A stretch of DNA of 64,000 nt from CAVSRC01 sp963798195 (GTDB lineage Bacteria > Pseudomonadota > Alphaproteobacteria > Rhizobiales > Kaistiaceae), in the NCBI GenBank assembly GCA_963798195.1, contig CAWCSF010000006.1, positions 62,001 through 126,000 on the forward strand, given 5' to 3'. A program made the position numbers and the translations under genes. The notes under the pieces are model-generated. The model was not told where the DNA came from and did no database searches. It was given only the letters and a program-made list of their open reading frames with translations. Shown in pieces: positions 18,649-28,843 of this stretch; position 1 is the stretch's first letter; every line of letters begins with the position of its first letter.

Positions 18649-19373
18649 TCAGCCCGCATGCTTGAGCCGGCGCAAGAACGCCCGCAACGCGAGATAGCCG
18701 CGCGTCGTCGGCGATTCCAGATCCTTCACCGTCCACCCCGGCCGCAGATAGTAGGTGTCGATACGCGGCAGCAGAGCCCTGTCGTCCGTCGCCCGCACGC
18801 GATCCAGCCGGGTTGTCACGGCGGCGGCGGTAGCGCGACCGCACCAACGCGGCGACGCGCCCGATCGGACCGACCATAGGGATAGGCGAAGAAATTCGGG
18901 CGGCGGCCAACGCGAGCGGCGATCTCCGCATCCGCCTCCTCCAACTGGGCGGTGATTCCTTCGTCGGAAATGGTGCGCATATCAGGGTGATTGACGGTAT
19001 GTGCCTCGACTTTCACGCCGGCATCGCTGAGCGCCTCCACCTCCCGCCAGTGCATCATGTCGAACTGCGGAGCCGAGGCCGGCTGACCGGACCATCGATT
19101 TGTCTTGCCTGCGACGCCGGTCGTCAGGAACAGGTGAGCTGGGGCGGCATGGTCGCGCAGCACGGGAAGAGCGGCGGTGTATACCGACCGGATGCCGTCG
19201 TCGAAGGTCAGGGCCACGCCGCGCGTCGTCTCCGGCAGGAGCAGCGTATCCAGATCGACAATCGGCATCCCGCTTCGTGCCAAAGCATCGAAAAGGCGCA
19301 CGAAGGACCGCACCGGATAGGAGAGCACCGATCCGGAATCGTCGATGCTGTGGAAGGTCAGGATGGCGCGCAT
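18649..19373 (-). pseudogene. Polysaccharide deacetylase (NodB-like), frameshifted
   Basis: It starts at the ATG at 19373 with GAGG just upstream (MRAILTFHSIDD). NodB-homology motifs of carbohydrate esterase family 4 are clear: ALTFDDG, with the metal and catalytic Asp pair, HTVNHPDM as the metal-binding His motif, and FAYPYG. Two frame changes follow near 18880 and 18825; the last frame runs TTRLDRVRATDD ... YYLRPGW ... and stops at 18649-18651. It would remove N-acetyl groups from a glycan. No signal peptide is visible. Its start overlaps the end of the GT4 gene by about 16 bases. Confidence 0.82.
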
Positions 19374-20591
19374 GCCGCCTCGGAAACGATCCCCTTGGCA
19401 TCGCGGATGCGCGCAACGTGACCCAGATAGCCCTCGAGATGACGTTCCGCGGTGAAGAGACGGCCGAAGCCCGTGTATGCACGCGCGGCGAGCGCAGCCC
19501 GAAATTCCTGGTCGCCGGCGATGCGCGCAAGCGCCGAGCGGAACTCTTCCCCCGTCCGATAAACCAGTCCGCCACCCGGTTGCGTCGACCGACTCGCGGC
19601 TACCGCCGGCGTCACGCACGATTGCCGGCGTTCCACAGGCGAAGGCCTCTACGATGGTCAGGCCGAAAGTCTCCGGGACAAGAGATGGAAACACGAGCGC
19701 GGTCGCCGACCGGTACGCCCCCACGAGCGCAGGCTGCTGTAACCGACCGCGGAAATGGATGTTCGGGTGGCCAGCGAAGCGCTGCCGCAGTTCGGGTTCC
19801 AATTCCCCGTCGCCGACGACTTCCAGGTCATACTGCGGCAGTGCCGCGAACTCCTCCAGCAGCGGCACGATGCCTTTGGGCGCGAAGAGCCGGCCGACGA
19901 AAAGAAACCGTGGCCGTTCTGGCGGTTGCGGAACTGCGGCACTGCCAGGGTCGAGCGCGGAGAAGAGTGGCAATACCGCGACCGGCCCCAGGCCGGCGGC
20001 GCGGTGTCGTTCCGCCGTATAGGCGCTCGGCGCCAGCATGAGGTCAACGTGGGCCACCGATTTTGGAATGAGATCGGTATAGCGCCACAGCTGCGGCGGG
20101 ATGCCGGATATCAGGCTGCACGAAATGCAGGTCGGCCGGTCGCATGCGTGCGAGCGGTTTTTCCAGAAAATGTGGGTCGGACACGAGCAGCCAGTGCTCA
20201 TGATGAGCGTGTAGAGCGTGACGGGCGCCCTGCTCATCGGCAGGGTCGCCGGCCCGCCGATGAGCGAAATATTGTGGAAATGCACGACGTCGAACGGCCG
20301 ATCGAGAATCGCCCGAAGCTTGGAAGCTTTCAGACCCGGCCGGCCGGTCATCTGGGTGATCACCGGCGAGAGGATCCCCGCGCCACTCTTCAGCCGGTGG
20401 ACCACCACGCCGTCATCTTCAACGGTATCGGCCTTGGGATTCGCGAATTTCAGGTGATAGGCATCGATGCAGTGCACGACCTCGACTGCGTGGCCGAGTT
20501 TCACCAGCGCGCGAGAAAGCGCACGGACGTAGGTTGCACAGCCGCCGAAATGGTATGGGGGGTAGTAGGTGGTGACCATGCAGAAGCGCAT
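19358..20591 (-). pseudogene. Family 4 glycosyltransferase, frameshifted near its C-terminus
   Basis: MRFCMVTTYYPPYHFGG opens a GT-B transferase of about 410 residues: HFGGCATYVRALSRAL, FDVVHFHNISL, LAPSAYTAERH, RFLFVGRLFAPKG, and the E-x7-E block FGLTIVEAFACGTPAIV. A Cys-rich insert (STGCSCPTHIFWKN, TCISCSLISG) occurs in the N-domain, as in some GT4 proteins. A frameshift near 19595 moves the last roughly 75 codons to the frame ending at 19358. Without correction the upstream frame runs on into the deacetylase, mimicking a fusion. Its ATG shares one base with the preceding stop (TGATG). Confidence 0.8.
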
Positions 20592-21768
20592 CAGCTACCT
20601 GCCACGATCCGCTCGAGCGCACCGAGGGCGAGCTGCCCCGCCCGCTCCCAGCCATGCCGCCGGGCGGCCTCAGGCGCCGCGCGGCTAAGCTCCGCGTGGG
20701 TCTGGGGCTCGCTGAGAAGCCGCAGGATGCAATCGGCGATGGCCTGCGGCTCGTACGGATCGAAAGTCAGGCCGGCATTCCCGACGACCTCCGCGACGGC
20801 GCCTCCCTCCGCCGTCAGGACCGGAGTGCCGCAGGCGGTTGCTTCCAGCGCCGGCAATCCGAAACCTTCGGAAAACGATGGCAGGACCAAAGCCAGTGCA
20901 TCGGAGTAAAGAGCCGGCAGGTCCTCGTCCGCTATGAAATCCGGTAAAATGCGTCTTGCCGTTCAAGCGTGGATCCGATGCCGCCAGCGCAACCGTTTCT
21001 TCGTAGTTTGAATGGAAGCCGTCGCCTGCGGGATCGCCACAGATTGCGAGAAACAGGTCGTCCGCATCGGGCGCTGCAATGGCAAAACCGCGCAACAGAT
21101 TGGCGAGGTTCTTGTGAGGCGCGATGCCGCCGACATAAAGCAACATCCGGCCTCCCGGCGGCAGGCCCGCACGCCTTCGCGCTGCCGCTCGCGCAGCCGG
21201 ATCCATGACCGGAGCGAAGTTCGCCTCGACGCCCTCGTCGAGCACGGCGATCCGCTCCGCCGGCAGATGAAGGTATTCGACGATCTCGCGTCGCGCCGCC
21301 TCGGTCACGGTCATGAATCCTGAGGCGCTGCGGCAGGCAAGCGCCATCTTGAGGCGCCAGAACAACTTGGCCTTCCGGCTACCGAAGGTGAGTTCGGGGA
21401 ATCGCTCTGCAATCGAATCATGCAGCGTGACCGCGGTGGGAACCCGCGAAAAGACCGGAAACCAAGAATAGACCGCCGGAAAGAACATGACGTCGATCGT
21501 CGCGCGCGAGACTACCCGGTTGAACCGGAGGATATCCGCAATAGCGCGACTCCCGACCGGCTACCGCCGAATCGGTAACGGCGCGACTGACGGGCACGAC
21601 CGTTGTCTCGACGCCGGGGCACAACATGCCCGGTTCAGGTGGCCGGTCGATGAAGAGTTGGAAGGTGTGACCCCGGGGAGCGGCGAACATCGCCGGCAAC
21701 AGGCCGCGCGTGAAGCGGCCGAAGCCGCGGCGGTTCCACCAGCATGTCGCGTCGATTCCGATGCGCAT
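20591..21768 (-). pseudogene. Family 4 glycosyltransferase, frameshifted at two places
   Basis: It starts at the ATG at 21768 (MRIGIDATCWWNRRGFGRF). Frames change near 21500 and 20920. Landmarks recovered in order: GHTFQLFIDRP, VMFFPAVYSW, AVTLHDSIAERFPE, MTVTEAARREI, MLLYVGGIAPHKN, and in the last frame LVLPSFSEGFGLPALEATA with the E-x7-E motif. About 390 codons in total. It resembles mannosyl- or rhamnosyl-type GT4 enzymes of exopolysaccharide clusters. It is second in the minus-strand operon beginning with the GT-C-like gene at 23246. Confidence 0.8.
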
Positions 21769-21815
21769 GGCCGTTACAGCCGTCCTCGGCATGGGGTTTG
21801 CGCGCCACACCGCAT

Positions 21816-23246
21816 TCACTTGAGCGTAAGGCGGAGCAACTCAAAGGTATCCATAGGCTGCACCGCTGGTCCCGTGCTGCCCAGGTTCTCGATGTTGAGT
21901 TGCGGAGGCATGACCCGACCGACCGCAGGCGCTGCTTCCAGAGAGAGAAGCAGGTAAGTTGGTTCGCCGTTGCCACTCAAGACGTACTCGGTCAGCCGAT
22001 CCTCAAATTGCCTGGCCGTGGGTCGCGCCGTGCGCTGCTCGCCCCATCGGACATAGGTGATTTCGCACTGGCACTCGAGCGACCAGTAAGGCCGCCGCAG
22101 CACAGCGAAAGGAACGGAGCCACCAAGATCGGGGAACGCGACCCAACGCGCGTTCTCAAGTCCGGCCTGTCGTATCAAGCGCGCGGCTTCCTGGCCACTC
22201 CCATAGGGAAGCGTCGTCGTCATCCACACGACAACGCCGCCAATGGCCGACGCCCCGAGCAGGATTCGCGGAATAATGCGGTAGATGCGCTGGTGGTACA
22301 CGACATACAGGCAGGCAAGCAAAGTATAGATCGCACCGACGTGCCAGCTGTACCCGCCATAGATGAGGATTTGGAAGGCCGACAGGAAAAGGCCGGCTAC
22401 CGCGGCTAGCAGAACGACCGACACCAGCGGCAAGAATGCAAGGAAGAAGAGCAAGCCAGCGATAGTCTGGTAGGGCTGCCCGACCACATCAACGGTGAAC
22501 GGGTATCCGATCATGGCCAGGAGTTGCGTGGTTTCGGACGAGGACGCGGCCTCCTTCACTTCGATGGGCGGCGACGCCAAATAGAGGCTTAGCGTCGCAG
22601 CCACGATAAACAGCCCGACGACCGTCGCGAAGAGCAGCGCAATCTTCTCCGGCCGCTCTCGCCACCAGTCGTAGATAAACATGAGTGCCATGACGCCAGC
22701 GACCGGAATGAAGAAGGCGTGCACCAGACAAGCGAGGCCCAGAACGCTTGCCCCCAGGATCGCGTGGCGCCGCCAGTACGGCCAGAAGACCGCAAACAGC
22801 ATGAGAAGAAACACGCCCGGCATATAGTTCCGGGAAAAAACGCCATACTGCCAGGATATGTAGTAACTGGCCGAGATCAAAATCTTGTCGAAGGTGTTGA
22901 GACTGGAAAAGAACCAGAGCAGCGCCAGTACGGACAGTGAAAACACTCCCGTGGCAACCTTCATTGCTTCGATATTTTGAGAAAAAACCTGAATGAATTC
23001 CAGTATCAGGTACCAAAGGGGCGGGTGCCCCTCATTCGACACTACGAGCAGATCCAGCGGACCGTGAGCCGCCTTGGCGATCAGCCACGCCTGCGCTTCG
23101 TCTCGCCAGAAATGGTGGAAAACCAGGCGGTACAGCAGCAGCGTCGCGAAGGCAGCGAAGCCGGCCGCCTGTATCCAGCGGTTGTTGTCCCATGACTTGG
23201 CGGACGAGTGTGCGCTCACGGCTCCTGACACACCCGTCAATGGCAT
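21816..23246 (-). CDS. Multi-membrane GT-C-like protein, copy 2
   Basis: An intact 476-residue protein with about ten membrane segments, paralogous to the one at 12036-13451. It has WRDEAQAW in the first loop, HPPLWYLILEF, SASYYISWQYGVFSRNYMPG, LGLACLVHAFFIPVAG and a soluble C-terminal region beginning near GQEAARLIRQAGLE. The two copies are similar along their whole length, so this is a duplication rather than convergence. It probably heads the minus-strand operon that runs through the two GT4, deacetylase, GT2 and radical SAM genes to 14492. Role: lipid-linked sugar transfer or polymerisation, unproven. Confidence 0.72.
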   Translation of the reverse strand: MPLTGVSGAVSAHSSAKSWDNNRWIQAAGFAAFATLLLYRLVFHHFWRDEAQAWLIAKAAHGPLDLLVVSNEGHPPLWYLILEFIQVFSQNIEAMKVATGVFSLSVLALLWFFSSLNTFDKILISASYYISWQYGVFSRNYMPGVFLLMLFAVFWPYWRRHAILGASVLGLACLVHAFFIPVAGVMALMFIYDWWRERPEKIALLFATVVGLFIVAATLSLYLASPPIEVKEAASSSETTQLLAMIGYPFTVDVVGQPYQTIAGLLFFLAFLPLVSVVLLAAVAGLFLSAFQILIYGGYSWHVGAIYTLLACLYVVYHQRIYRIIPRILLGASAIGGVVVWMTTTLPYGSGQEAARLIRQAGLENARWVAFPDLGGSVPFAVLRRPYWSLECQCEITYVRWGEQRTARPTARQFEDRLTEYVLSGNGEPTYLLLSLEAAPAVGRVMPPQLNIENLGSTGPAVQPMDTFELLRLTLK

Positions 23247-23365
23247 CTGCTTAACATCCGCTCAAGTTCATGCAAATTTTCACCACATTGCAAGCGTGCC
23301 AAGTCCTTGTTGTTCCATATAAAGTCGCCTAAAGAGACACTCTGAATTAAATATGGAAGTGTGTT

Positions 23366-24882
23366 TTGCGTCATGAGCAAGCGTGGCCCCGCGCGGCCTC
23401 ATCCCCGAAGCGCGTGGTCGTCCTGGGCGCCGGCCCTGCCGGGCTAGCCGTCGCCCACGAGTTGAGCCGCCGAGCGGTGTCTGCGACGGTTTTGGAACGC
23501 AACCCGTATGTGGGCGGGCTTGCTGCAACTTTTCAGCACAAGGGCTTCAAATTCGATCTGGGCGGCCATCGCTGGTTCACGAAAAACGAAGACCTCAACA
23601 CCTGGTTTCGCCGGTTGATGGACGGTGAGATCGTGATGGTCAACCGAATCAGCCGCATTTTTCATGGCGGGCGTTTCTTCAAATACCCGATCGAAGTCCG
23701 CGACATCATTCGCAACACAAACCCGTTTGACCTGTCGCGTATCGTTCTGTCGTTCCTCGCGAATTCGTTCTGGCGAACGGTAGCGGGAACTCACATCGCC
23801 AACATAGAAGATGCCTACAAGGCGCAGTTCGGCGCAACGCTCTACAAGATGTTCTTCGAGCAGTACACGGAGAAGCTGTGGGGGCTTCCCTGCAGCGAGC
23901 TGTCCGCCGACTGGGTTTCCCAGCGCAGCAAGGGACTCAACATCTGGACGGTCGTGCAGGAGGCGTTGGCTGCGCGCAAGGCTTCCGTGAAAAGCCTCGT
24001 GGAAGAGTTCATGTATCCACGCGACGGATACGTGCGCATTCCGGAGAGAATGGCCGAAGACATCAGGAAAGACGGCAATAGCGTTCTTCTGGACCACACG
24101 GTAAAGGGGATCACCTGGCATGGTCCTCACGACCTGGAGGTTGTATACGACCGTGCCGGAGAGTCCTCCACGCTTCGTGTAACGGATGTAGTGTCGACAA
24201 TACCTTTGGGCCTTCTTGCCCAGATGATCGAACCGAAGCCGGATCCGGAGGTGCTCGCCGCCGCACGCAGCCTGGCCTTCCGCGACCTGATCACCGTGAA
24301 CGTCAAGCTGCGCAAGAAGCAGGTTTCGCGGGATACCTGGCTCTACGTTCAGGACAGGGGAATCATCTTTGGTCGACTGCACGAGCCGAAGAACTGGAGC
24401 AAGGCGATGGTGCCGGATGACGACCACACGTCGCTGGTGCTCGAGTGCTTCTGCTCCATGGGCGACAGCATCTGGTCCCTCACGGACGATCAGGTTGCCG
24501 AAAGGTGCGTCTCGGACCTGGTCGAGAAGCTGAAGTTCGTTCAGAAGCAGGAAGTCGTCGGCTGGAACGTTGTCCGCACGAGATTCGCATACCCCATATA
24601 TGACCTGCATTACGCAGGGAAAGTCAAATGGTCAAGAAATGGCTCGGAACGCTCGCCGGCCTGCATATCGTGGGACGCGGAGGCACGTTCCGCTACAACA
24701 ATGCCGACCATTCAGTCGAAATGGGCCTGTTGCTGGGTCGATATCTGCTGGGCGAGAACGTGGACTACATGTCCGTGAACACGGAATCGGAATACCACGA
24801 AGAGATCACCCAGCGTCCGTCCCGCCCGCGTGGCGACGCGGACGCGGAAGCCGGCGCGGTCGGCCGCCGGCATGTCAGGTAG
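23366..24882 (+). pseudogene. FAD-dependent amine-oxidase-fold enzyme of glycan locus, frameshifted
   Basis: About 505 codons. The dinucleotide-binding motif VVVLGAGPAGLAVAHELSRR is followed by LERNPYVGGLAATF, FDLGGHRWFTKN, EKLWGLPCSELSADWVSQR and a late HIVGRGGTFRYNNADHSVEMG, which places FAD as in protoporphyrinogen-oxidase/UDP-galactopyranose-mutase-like proteins common in glycan loci. The long frame slips near 24625; the end is in another frame. The start is uncertain: TTG 23366 fits the main frame, while the ATG at 23373 would need a second slip near 23400. The 119-base gap upstream, divergent from the GT-C gene, is AT-rich and probably holds promoters. Confidence 0.8.
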
Positions 24883-24893
24883 ACGGCAGGGCC

Positions 24894-25931
24894 ATGAGCC
24901 CGCCACGCACCGACCGGCAATTGCGCGTTGCGCTGATCGGCGCGGGCTTGATGGGCGCATGGCACGTGCGCGCCGCGCAACGCGCGGGCGCGACGATCGC
25001 CGCGATTATCGACAAGGATTTTGCAAAGGCGCAGCGACTCGCTGCATCGCTTGGAGTGCGCGCTGCGACTGACCTCGACGGCGTCGACGGCCCTCTCGAT
25101 GCCGTCCACGTCGCAACCCCACCCGCAACGCACGACGCGATCATCCGCGAGGCGATCAATGCCGGCATTCACGCGCTTGTCGAGAAGCCCATGGCCGAAA
25201 CGGCGGCCGCCACACAGGCGATACTCGATCTGGCCGCCGCACGCGGGCTCCTCGTGTGCCCGGTACACCAACTCCTCTTTCAGCGCGGCACCAGAAGCGC
25301 CATCCGTCGCCTTGGCGCTGTAGGAGCGCCTGCCACCGTCGCCTTCCGGATATACTCGGCCGGAGGAGTTGGCAGCGATCCTGCGAGGCTGGACAACATC
25401 GTTGGCGAAATCCTTCCCCACCCGCTTTCGGTATTGGCGGCTTTCTGGCCAGATACGGCGGTGGACGTTCGCGAATGGAGCGTCCACTCGCCTGCGGCCG
25501 GAGAGTTCGTGGCTTCCGGATGCCACAGCGGCGCGGCAGTAACCGTTGCTATCAGCCTGGCGAGCAGACCGACATGCTTCGAAATGAGCGTGGCCGGGAG
25601 CGACGGCACTATCGATATCGATTTCTTCCACGGCTACAGCGTCTTCTTCCGAGGCGGCGCCGGCCGGTCCTACAAGGTCCTGCGCCCCTTCGCCCATGCA
25701 GGTCGACACCTCTACGCGGCCGGGAGCAACCTGGTCACACGCGCGTCACGATCGGAAGTCGCCTATCCGGGATTGGCCGAACTCGTGGACGCGTTCTACG
25801 CTGCGATCCGTGGCAAGGCCCGGGCCCCCGTCCCCACCGATCACATCTTCGCGGTAGCCGCGGCGCGCGACATCCTTGCCAGCCGGTTCGCCCGGGGATT
25901 AGGCTGCCGGCCCCATGGTCGGACGGGTTGA
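24894..25931 (+). CDS. Gfo/Idh/MocA-family sugar dehydrogenase (1)
   Basis: A 345-residue two-domain NAD(P)-dependent oxidoreductase starting at the ATG at 24894, 11 bases after the previous stop. The Rossmann motif is VALIGAGLMGAWHV; the family signature with the catalytic-site Lys is ALVEKPMAETAAAT; the C-terminal domain contains a GEILPHPLSVL segment. It probably oxidises or reduces a nucleotide-linked or free sugar. It is followed 5 bases later by a methyltransferase. A second, broken member of the family lies at 27566-28615, so the two may act in sequence or be duplicates. Confidence 0.85.
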   Translation: MSPPRTDRQLRVALIGAGLMGAWHVRAAQRAGATIAAIIDKDFAKAQRLAASLGVRAATDLDGVDGPLDAVHVATPPATHDAIIREAINAGIHALVEKPMAETAAATQAILDLAAARGLLVCPVHQLLFQRGTRSAIRRLGAVGAPATVAFRIYSAGGVGSDPARLDNIVGEILPHPLSVLAAFWPDTAVDVREWSVHSPAAGEFVASGCHSGAAVTVAISLASRPTCFEMSVAGSDGTIDIDFFHGYSVFFRGGAGRSYKVLRPFAHAGRHLYAAGSNLVTRASRSEVAYPGLAELVDAFYAAIRGKARAPVPTDHIFAVAAARDILASRFARGLGCRPHGRTG

Positions 25932-25935
25932 CGGG

Positions 25936-26832
25936 ATGACCGCCAGCCAAAAACAACTTTCCGCGGCCGAACGCGACGCAGCGAGTTATGACATTGCCGC
26001 CGATGACTTCGCGCGACTGACCGAGCGGTTCAGCGCGCCATTCGCCGAGGCGACGATCGATCTGGCGGCGGTTGAGCCGACCGATCGCATCCTCAATGTC
26101 GGAGCAGGGGCAGCGGACTGGTTGCCCGCTGCGCCGCACGACGGGCTATCGAAGGCACGGTCATCGGCATCGACCACTCCCCCGTCATGTTGCAAAAAGC
26201 TGTGGCACTCCGCGCGGGAAACAACGGCGGATCAGGTATCGGCAGATGGATGCCATCGCCCTCGACCTGCCATCGGCGTCGCTCGATGTGGTCGTGTCCC
26301 TCTTCCTTCTCCGTCATCTGGAAGATCCTGAGAAGGGCATCCGCGAAATGGCGCGCGTGCTGCGGCCCGGCGGTCGGCTGGTCATCGGCATCGGCGGAGG
26401 CCCATGGTTCCCGACAATCGCATGGGCGCGGCGAGCCACCGATGTGTTGATCAGATCGCTCTCCGTGAGACGGGGCAGGCTATTGTCGGCGCCGGGTTTT
26501 CTGCGCCAACTCATGAACGCACGCGGCCTGACAGCATCCCCTGCCCTCCCCGAGCGGAGACGCGGACGGAAAGACTTTTCGGAGCGGCAGAACTCCGGAT
26601 AGCAGGCCGAAGCTGGTTCGGACAGGTCGATGAGGTCGATCCGTCAACATTCTGGGACATTCAGGCGATATTTTCGAGCGGCGAGCGCATGCGGCTGGAA
26701 ACCGCGTCACCCGAACAGCTTCATGCACTGCGACAGGACTTGGATGCGCGGTGCTCCGACGTCCTCGCAAACAGTGGCAAGCTTTTCTACATACGCGGCG
26801 CACGCCTGTGGTCGGCGATCAAATCAAGCTGA
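25936..26832 (+). pseudogene. Class I SAM-dependent methyltransferase, frameshifted
   Basis: It starts at the ATG at 25936 (MTASQKQLSAAERDAASYD). The first piece has the SAM-binding DRILNVGAGAADWL. After slips near 26130 and 26240 a second frame carries IGIDHSPVMLQKA, DLPSASLDVVVSLFLLRHL and MARVLRPGGRLVIGIGGG, a UbiE/Coq5-like core. A third piece after about 26590 runs FGQVDEVDPSTFWD to the stop at 26830-26832. Substrate unknown. Its 3' end overlaps the convergent membrane-protein gene by 46 bases. Confidence 0.72.
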
Positions 26833-27466
26833 GCGCGGCGACCGCGCGCCTGCAGGACAAGAACAATGGCCGAGATTGCCAGAACGATGGCAACGAACGG
26901 AAAAGTCCGGCCCTCGACGAACTGATAGAGAAGCGCGTGCGCGACGGTCATAGCGGCCGCGACATAGGTCCAGCGCTGAAGGCCCTTCCACCGCGCCGGC
27001 CCCAGCCCGCGAAGCATCGCGTTACTGGAGATCGCGATGAGCATGCAAAGGATCAAGTCCGCGATGGCACCAATATAGTTGGCGAGGCCGAATGGCGTGA
27101 ACAGCGGTCGGATGCCATCGGCATCCATAGGGAAGAAATAGCGAGGAATGTGGCGGCCAGATGCACCTGCAGTCCCAGAATGGTGTGAACGATCGCCAGG
27201 CAGGCCGCAGCAACACCGATATCCCGGCGAAGATACGTGGACGTTGGGTTGCCAACGCCCCGCAAAAGATTAAGCGGGCCGAGCAAGAGGGCAGTGGCGA
27301 GGAGCGCAAGCGCAACGTAAGCGGAGGCGAGGCTGAGCCGAGCGACAGGTGACCGCGCGATAAACAGGGAGATGACCCATACGGACAAAACGCATCCGGC
27401 AGCGAGCGCTATCTGACGCACAACCCGTACCGCAGACCGATGCCCCAATCGTCGGTATCCAGCCAT
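26787..27466 (-). pseudogene. Ferric-reductase-like heme membrane protein, frameshifted
   Basis: About 226 codons in two frames joined near 27110. There are around six membrane segments with His residues at heme-ligand-like positions: AAACLAIVHTILGLQVHLAA in the first piece and TVAHALLYQFVEG in the second. This resembles the ferric reductase-like transmembrane domain (YedZ/NOX superfamily). There is no cytoplasmic FAD/NAD domain, so electrons would have to come from a partner. Its place inside a glycan locus is odd. The family assignment is tentative. Confidence 0.55.
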
Positions 27467-27565
27467 TTTCCGCTTTAACGCCCGGTGTGATCAGTGAACG
27501 TGAAGTTGCCTTGCTGACCTCTAACCCACGCCGCCGCGATGCTGAGACACCAAAGGAACGGACCA

Positions 27566-28615
27566 ATGAAGATAGCCATCGCGGGACTTGGTGTGGCGGC
27601 GCGTACGATCCACATCCCGGCCTTCGAGTCCATTGGCCTTGAGATTGTTGGGGCCGCGCCCGGCTGCACGCGCCGGCGACTTTCGCTTTCCCATCCTTGC
27701 CTCGGTCCCCGAACTTTTGTCCGTGACAAAGCCGGACATCCTTGTAGTAGCCACGCCGCCGCAAGCTCATGCCGAGCTTACCCGGGGGGACTGAACCGGG
27801 CTGCCATATCTTCTGCGAAAAGCCTTTCGTTGAGACAATGGACCAAGCCGACGAACTGATCGCCATTGCGGCGAGAGCGGGCCGACACGTTTTTATCAAC
27901 AACCAGTATCGGTTCATGCCTATCCATCGCGCGGCCCAAGCCTACATCGGGACGCCGGATTATCGGCGCTCTCAAGTTCGTCGCCGTGGAGCAGACGTTC
28001 TTCACAACCCAACACACCGAAACCGGCTGGCGCGGCGCCGAGCAGCAGCGCACCGTCAAGGAATTCGGCACCCATGTCTTCGACCTTTGCCGTTTCTTCT
28101 TCGGCGAAAATCCCCTGGCCATTCGGGCGCGCCTGCCGAAGGGATCCGACCGCAATGCGCCCGACCATCTCGCCATCGTCACGCTCGAGTTCAGCGGGGA
28201 CCGTGTGGCGCAGATCACGCTCGATCGCCTGACCCGGGGTCGACATCGCTACCTCGATATTCGTTTGGACGGCTCCAATGGAACGGTGGAAACATCGCTT
28301 GGAGGAAAGCTCGAGTTGACCACGGGCGTAAATCCGAGGCGGCGGCGTCCCTTTCTGCGCTTCGACGTGGCGCCAGCCGGCGCAGCGCGGCTCTTTCACG
28401 GAGAGCAGTCGCGCGTAATTGCCAGGGAGCCGCGCTCCACCTTCGCCCATGCAACCGCGGAACTCATGAGGACCGCAATCGAGGCCATGCGGCTGGGTCG
28501 TGCACCGCCGTGTTCAGCGGCTGACAACCGGCACACTCTTGAGCTTCTTTTCGCCGCCTACCGATCGGCGGCGAACAATGAAACCGTCCCCCTTGGACCA
28601 AAGGTTTCCGGCTAA
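27566..28615 (+). pseudogene. Gfo/Idh/MocA-family dehydrogenase (2), frameshifted
   Basis: It starts at the ATG at 27566 (MKIAIAGLGVAARTIHIPAF) with a classic GxGxxA-type Rossmann loop. Frames change near 27655, 27790 and 27960. Pieces in order: VTKPDILVVATPPQAHAELT, then CHIFCEKPFVETMDQADEL containing the EKP signature, then FINNQYRFMPIHRAAQ, then the long C-terminal frame with TVKEFGTHVFDLCRFFFGE and the substrate-domain strand RYLDIRLDGSNGTVET. About 350 codons in total, normal for the family. The sugar substrate is unknown. Confidence 0.8.
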
Positions 28616-28843
28616 ATCAATAGAAACGTGCCGTGGAGGTGGCGTAATGCCCCTTCCATTGAACCTTATGAGTGAGAGCCCAGAGAGAATTTTCGTGCGG
28701 TGTCCCTCTCACGGCACCACCCCTAAGCGGCAACCTCTCAAGTCTCGTCGATCGGGCACGGAAATGAGAGCGGGTTCGGGTCATTCCGTCGGTGCCTAGC
28801 GACGTGCGGGCCCCTCTGCTCCGATGACCCGGCCCGTAGTCGC

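Noticed and set aside
18816..20591. A 591-codon open frame that looks like a glycosyltransferase-deacetylase fusion
   Set aside because: The deacetylase has its own ATG and ribosome-binding site at 19373, and the true glycosyltransferase C-terminus is in another frame up to 19358. The long frame exists only because of the slip near 19595.
28616..28843. Search for a terminator or small gene in the convergent gap
   Set aside because: No stem followed by T-run and no coding frame with support was found.
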